This document shows positions 60,793-64,000 of a stretch of DNA of 64,000 nucleotides, one piece after another. Position 1 is the first letter of the stretch, and each line of letters opens with the position of its first letter. The notes beneath the pieces are model-generated. The model did no database searches and had not been told where the DNA came from. It saw only the letters and a list, made by a program, of their open reading frames with translations. The stretch is from Deltaproteobacteria bacterium UBA5329. GTDB lineage: Bacteria; Desulfobacterota; Syntrophorhabdia; Syntrophorhabdales; Syntrophorhabdaceae. The position numbers were made by a program, and so were the translations under genes. Location of the stretch: the NCBI GenBank assembly GCA_002408185.1, contig DHQV01000055.1, forward strand, positions 69,598 to 133,597, written 5' to 3'.

Positions 60793-61845
60793 TTAATACC
60801 AATCCGTCAGCAAGAACCCTATGCTGAAGCGATTGACGCACTTGTTGTAATCGATGAGGCTTTCGCCGTAGCCGTTGAAGTACTGGAGATAGGCACTGAT
60901 GTGTTCGATCAGCGGGAAGGCCCATTCCAACTGGATGGCGCCCTTGTTGTCCGAGCGGAGGTTGTTCCGGACCATCATGCCGAACCTCTGCTTTTTCCAG
61001 AAATAGTGTCCCCATAGTTCCCCGTAACCTGAGTATTTTTCTATGTCGGGGTTATCGTCATCCCTTTTGTTCTCCGGTATCCTGTACCATGTTCGAAGAA
61101 GCACATTGAACTGGTCCCGCTCGAAACCGAAATTTGCCACGACCCTGTTCCAGCTGCGGGACAAAGGTCCAGACCTGCCATTCGACTGATGATTTAACCC
61201 GATGTTGATCATTTTTCCTCTGAGGCCGAAAAGGTCGTAATCCGTGCGGAAATTCAAGAGCAGTTCGGGTTCGTAGTTCGTTTCCCGGAAAGGCGACGAG
61301 AACGCGGTGTTATAGACCTGCCAGAACGCGAGCTGCGTATATCCGAACCAGAGGTCCATATCGCGGCCGAAAATATCTTCCCATAATTTTACCTTAAAAC
61401 TGATCTGAAACTTCGCTTCGGTGTGCTGGGGTTTCGCATCGGGATCGAGATCGAGGCTGGAGTCCGTGTTCGGGGAGTTGTTATATGCGACCGGCAGGAT
61501 ATAGTTCGAACGATAAGGTTTGATCACAAACTTTCTCGCCCGGTTTGCCTCATCCAGGTCCCATTGCCTGGCGAGAACCGACGCGCCCGTGGGATAAGTC
61601 CCATCCGGGGGTTTGACGGCCTCTCGAGGGGCCTTTTCGGGAATTGCTGTTGCCGCAAGGGAACCGGAAGATGTGTCCGTACCTGGTGCCTTGGCCGGTC
61701 TGCCTGAGACATCGTCGTAACATTTCAGCCGTGCAGTGTCATCCTCTATCAGTGAGCACCGGGTGAACCTGTCTGCTGTGCCGGCCATTGCGCCGAGCGG
61801 AATGAACGCGGCAATACCGAGAATAATGAAGATCTTTGATCTCAT
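60793..61845 (-). CDS. pldA: Outer-membrane phospholipase A1 (OMPLA)
   Basis: A 350-aa outer-membrane beta-barrel phospholipase: signal peptide (about 1-21, 'GAMAGTA'), a linker of about 75 residues, then the barrel. The catalytic His-Ser pair is 'GLNHQSNGRSGPLSRSWNRV' (NHxSNG). The last strands end in an aromatic C-terminus ('TDWY'). The product cleaves phospholipids in a damaged outer membrane. This confirms a Gram-negative envelope. Confidence 0.93.
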   Translation of the reverse strand: MRSKIFIILGIAAFIPLGAMAGTADRFTRCSLIEDDTARLKCYDDVSGRPAKAPGTDTSSGSLAATAIPEKAPREAVKPPDGTYPTGASVLARQWDLDEANRARKFVIKPYRSNYILPVAYNNSPNTDSSLDLDPDAKPQHTEAKFQISFKVKLWEDIFGRDMDLWFGYTQLAFWQVYNTAFSSPFRETNYEPELLLNFRTDYDLFGLRGKMINIGLNHQSNGRSGPLSRSWNRVVANFGFERDQFNVLLRTWYRIPENKRDDDNPDIEKYSGYGELWGHYFWKKQRFGMMVRNNLRSDNKGAIQLEWAFPLIEHISAYLQYFNGYGESLIDYNKCVNRFSIGFLLTDWY

Positions 61846-62017
61846 AGGACTGACCGGGGCCTTCGGTTCCCTTTTCGGTTGTGGAAATCAAACAATAATC
61901 TCCTTTGCGGAAAAAATCAACAAAACTTGGAACGTTCATTGCCGAAAGCCTGGTACTTTTTTCGCGGAAAACCTGTTATAATCTGTCGATGCCGATAGTT
62001 ACGGGAAGATGCACTCA

Positions 62018-62899
62018 ATGCGGGTAACCGATATTCATACGCACGGTTTTGGGTTCCACGACACAAGAAGTTCCGACCCGGATGATATCATCGCGATGGC
62101 GAGGCTATATGCCTCATCGGGTGTCGACGCCATATTGCCGGCTGTTTATGCCTCATCGATCGGCACTATGAGGCGTCATATGATGACAGTGAAAGAGGCG
62201 ATGGAGTACCAGCGCAAAAATGCATCATTGACCGGGAGCAGGCAGGCTGCGGAAATTCTCGGGGTCCACGTCGAGGGTCCTTTTTTGAATCCTGCAATGT
62301 CAGGCGCCCTCGATAAAGGATCATTTCTTCCGCCGACGATGGATAATTACACGAGGCTCGTTGACGGGTTCGAGGATATCATCAGGATCATAACTTTGGC
62401 GCCCGAGCTTGACGGATCGCCTGCATTGATCAGATCTTTGTCCGACAGGGGCATTATCGTCAGCATGGGCCATTCCAACGCGACATATAGTGAGGCGGAA
62501 GCCGGATGTAATGCAGGAGCGCGCGGCATTACACATATTTTCAATGCAATGCGCCCATTTCATCACCGGGAACCGGGAATTGCCGGTTTTGCCCTCATGG
62601 ACCCACGCATTTATATCGAGGTGATCGCGGACCCGCATCATTTGTCTGACAGGCTCATTGAATTTATATTCAAGACAAAAGACCCATCCCGGATCATACT
62701 GGTCTCCGACATGGTGCGGGGGTCACTGACGGGAGGCGGCACCGATGCACCAAGAGACGATACCGGGAGGCTGTGCGGTGGCTCCATGACCATCACCGGG
62801 GCGGCGAAAAGGCTTGGGGAAATCGGGATAGACGGCCACAGCATTGAAAAGGCGATACGTCAGAACCCGGAAGAATACCTTGCATTTTCATTAAGATGA
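62018..62899 (+). CDS. nagA: Minimal N-acetylglucosamine-6-phosphate deacetylase-like amidohydrolase
   Basis: A 293-aa TIM-barrel amidohydrolase: 'DIHTHG' at the very N-terminus, 'HVEGPFLNP' (metal Glu), 'SMGHSNATYSEA' and 'THIFNAMRPFHHREPG' (metal His), 'ADPHHLSD', and catalytic Asp in 'LVSDMVRG'. It is about 90 aa shorter than standard NagA (about 380) and lacks the two flanking beta-sandwich segments. GGGAAG precedes ATG 62018 by 9 nt; ATG 62009 is also possible. The substrate may differ from GlcNAc-6-P. Confidence 0.82.
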   Translation: MRVTDIHTHGFGFHDTRSSDPDDIIAMARLYASSGVDAILPAVYASSIGTMRRHMMTVKEAMEYQRKNASLTGSRQAAEILGVHVEGPFLNPAMSGALDKGSFLPPTMDNYTRLVDGFEDIIRIITLAPELDGSPALIRSLSDRGIIVSMGHSNATYSEAEAGCNAGARGITHIFNAMRPFHHREPGIAGFALMDPRIYIEVIADPHHLSDRLIEFIFKTKDPSRIILVSDMVRGSLTGGGTDAPRDDTGRLCGGSMTITGAAKRLGEIGIDGHSIEKAIRQNPEEYLAFSLR

Positions 62900-63039
62900 C
62901 ATAAGCGGGTCAGACATCATGGTTTTAAGGCACGAAAATAACAGCAACACTGTATCCCAAATGGGCTAAATCATACCGGGACTATCTGTCCATGATATGT
63001 AAAACATTGTAATCACTGATGGGTAACCCTTAATTAACA

Positions 63040-63068
63040 TTGACTATCCGGGTTAATTCCATTAAAAT
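63040..63068 (+). promoter_or_regulatory. Sigma-70 promoter of ffh, near-leaderless
   Basis: TTGACT, 17-bp spacer, TAAAAT. The -10 ends 12 bp before the ATG at 63081, implying a leader of about 5 nt, and no ribosome site is present. Confidence 0.6.
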
Positions 63069-63080
63069 GTATCCTTACGT

Positions 63081-64000
63081 ATGTTTGATAAATTACAGGA
63101 AAGATTTGAATCGACCTTCAAGAAGGTCCGGGGATACGGCAAGCTTACAGAAAGCAACATCAAAGACACGCTGCGTGAAGTCAGGGTAGCGCTTCTGGAA
63201 GCCGATGTCAATTTCAAGGTCACGAAGGATTTCCTTGAGAAGGTCAAGGAAAAGGCCATGGGCGAAGATGTGCTTACGAGCATTACGCCCGGGCAGCAGT
63301 TCATCAAGATCGTCTACGATGAGCTTTGCGAGGTCCTCGGGAGCGCCAATAAACCGCTCGATGTAGCCGCGGCCCCGCCGGTGCCGGTCATGCTGATCGG
63401 ATTGCAGGGCTCCGGCAAGACGACAACTTCGGCGAAACTCGCGATCCATATCCGAAAAATGGGGCGTAAACCCCTGCTGGTGCCCTCCGATATATACCGG
63501 CCGGCGGCTATAGACCAGCTCGTCAAGCTGGGAAAGCAGATCAATGTCGAGGCATTCACGATGGATGTCGTAAAAGACCCGATAACGATCTGCAAGGAAG
63601 CGAAAATATACGCCATGCGCAATGGCTATGACACGATAATCATCGATACTGCAGGGCGTCTGCATATAGATGACAATATGGTCAATGAACTTGTCGAGCA
63701 GAAGAAAGCGCTTAATCCGAAGGAAACACTCCTGGTCCTCGATGCGATGACCGGTCAGGATGCGGTGAGTATAGCCACTGTCTTTAACGAAAAGCTTGGC
63801 ATTGACGGCATTATCCTGACGAAGCTGGATGGCGATACGCGCGGTGGTGCGGCCATATCCATAAAGGCTGTGACCGGCAAACCGATAAAATTTATCGGTG
63901 TCGGTGAGAAATTAGACGCCCTCGAGCCATTTTTTCCCGATAGACTTGCCTCTCGCATACTCGGCATGGGAGACGTGGTTTCGCTTGTCGAGAAAGCGCA
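63081..64000 (+). CDS. ffh: Signal recognition particle protein Ffh (3' end outside window)
   Basis: The first ~306 residues of the SRP GTPase. The N domain (about 1-85, 'LTESNIKDTLREVRVALLEADVN') is followed by the G domain with P-loop 'GLQGSGKTTT', 'DIYRPAAIDQL', 'DTAGRL', 'TKLDGDTRGG' and 'GVGEKLDALEPF'. The methionine-rich M domain lies beyond the window. Ffh with 4.5S RNA targets nascent membrane proteins to FtsY. The start codon at 63081 has no Shine-Dalgarno sequence and a promoter directly before it. Confidence 0.95.
   Translation, partial: MFDKLQERFESTFKKVRGYGKLTESNIKDTLREVRVALLEADVNFKVTKDFLEKVKEKAMGEDVLTSITPGQQFIKIVYDELCEVLGSANKPLDVAAAPPVPVMLIGLQGSGKTTTSAKLAIHIRKMGRKPLLVPSDIYRPAAIDQLVKLGKQINVEAFTMDVVKDPITICKEAKIYAMRNGYDTIIIDTAGRLHIDDNMVNELVEQKKALNPKETLLVLDAMTGQDAVSIATVFNEKLGIDGIILTKLDGDTRGGAAISIKAVTGKPIKFIGVGEKLDALEPFFPDRLASRILGMGDVVSLVEKA

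Overview
The window looks like the chromosome of a strictly anaerobic, Gram-negative, deltaproteobacterium-like aromatic degrader. It carries the benzoyl-CoA lower-pathway trio (diene hydratase, ring hydrolase BamA/Oah and alcohol dehydrogenase Had), an oxygen-sensitive class III ribonucleotide reductase, type IV pili controlled by sigma-54, an outer-membrane phospholipase, and many two-component systems. A Syntrophorhabdus-type organism would fit, but that is an inference from gene content. I saw no rRNA, tRNA, CRISPR array, prophage or intact insertion sequence.

Layout. 1-8.1 kb: pilC (cut by the window edge), pilS, pilR, a sigma-54 promoter with a tandem palindromic activator site, pilin pilA, a YfhO-like membrane protein and a second response regulator/kinase pair. 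8.3-12.4 kb: deoxyribosyltransferase, zinc-ribbon protein, cNMP-binding protein, CoA-disulfide-reductase-like flavoprotein, and a two-gene YeeE/YedE transporter. The first gene of that transporter is interrupted by an in-frame UGA exactly where the family has its conserved Cys, so it is probably an unannotated selenoprotein. 12.6-20.8 kb: uvrA, ogt, a ferritin-like protein, an MBL hydrolase, a V4R sensor translationally coupled to a soluble kinase, and divergent suhB/galT whose promoters imply leaderless mRNAs. 20.9-24.1 kb: nrdD, a thioredoxin-like protein and nrdG behind a pair of NrdR boxes. 24.5-30.1 kb: rpoD (with a terminator hairpin in its leader), a universal stress protein, radA, a TIM-barrel protein and an M24 peptidase.

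30.2-36.6 kb is the aromatic/acyl-CoA block: dch, oah (bamA), had and an SDR in one leftward operon with a strong sigma-70 promoter, then a rightward crotonase-fold enzyme and a solute:sodium symporter. 36.7-46.6 kb is mixed: Yip1 protein, ABC-F ATPase, acyl-CoA dehydrogenase, an unrecognised 195-aa protein, a DUF465 protein, alpha/beta hydrolase, gpmA, and a TraB/GumN-M48-DUF898 operon. 46.8-50.8 kb is a bacterial NHEJ locus with one intact Ku, a second Ku broken by a deletion, and LigD split into polymerase and phosphoesterase-ligase proteins. 50.9-59.5 kb: YtaF-like protein, a Pat-like acetyltransferase with a degenerate CoA-ligase part, pxpABC 5-oxoprolinase, VOC epimerase, HD protein and an AmpG-like permease. 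59.7-64 kb: cold-shock protein, DUF1460 amidase-like protein, OMPLA phospholipase, a minimal NagA-like deacetylase and the start of ffh.

Metabolically, the ring-opening enzymes, the SDR and the acyl-CoA dehydrogenase would carry aromatic-derived acyl-CoAs into beta-oxidation. The benzoyl-CoA reductase itself is not in the window. Intergenic spaces contain small dispersed repeats, especially words built on GGTTCTA/GGTTCCA, and several intrinsic terminators between convergent genes.
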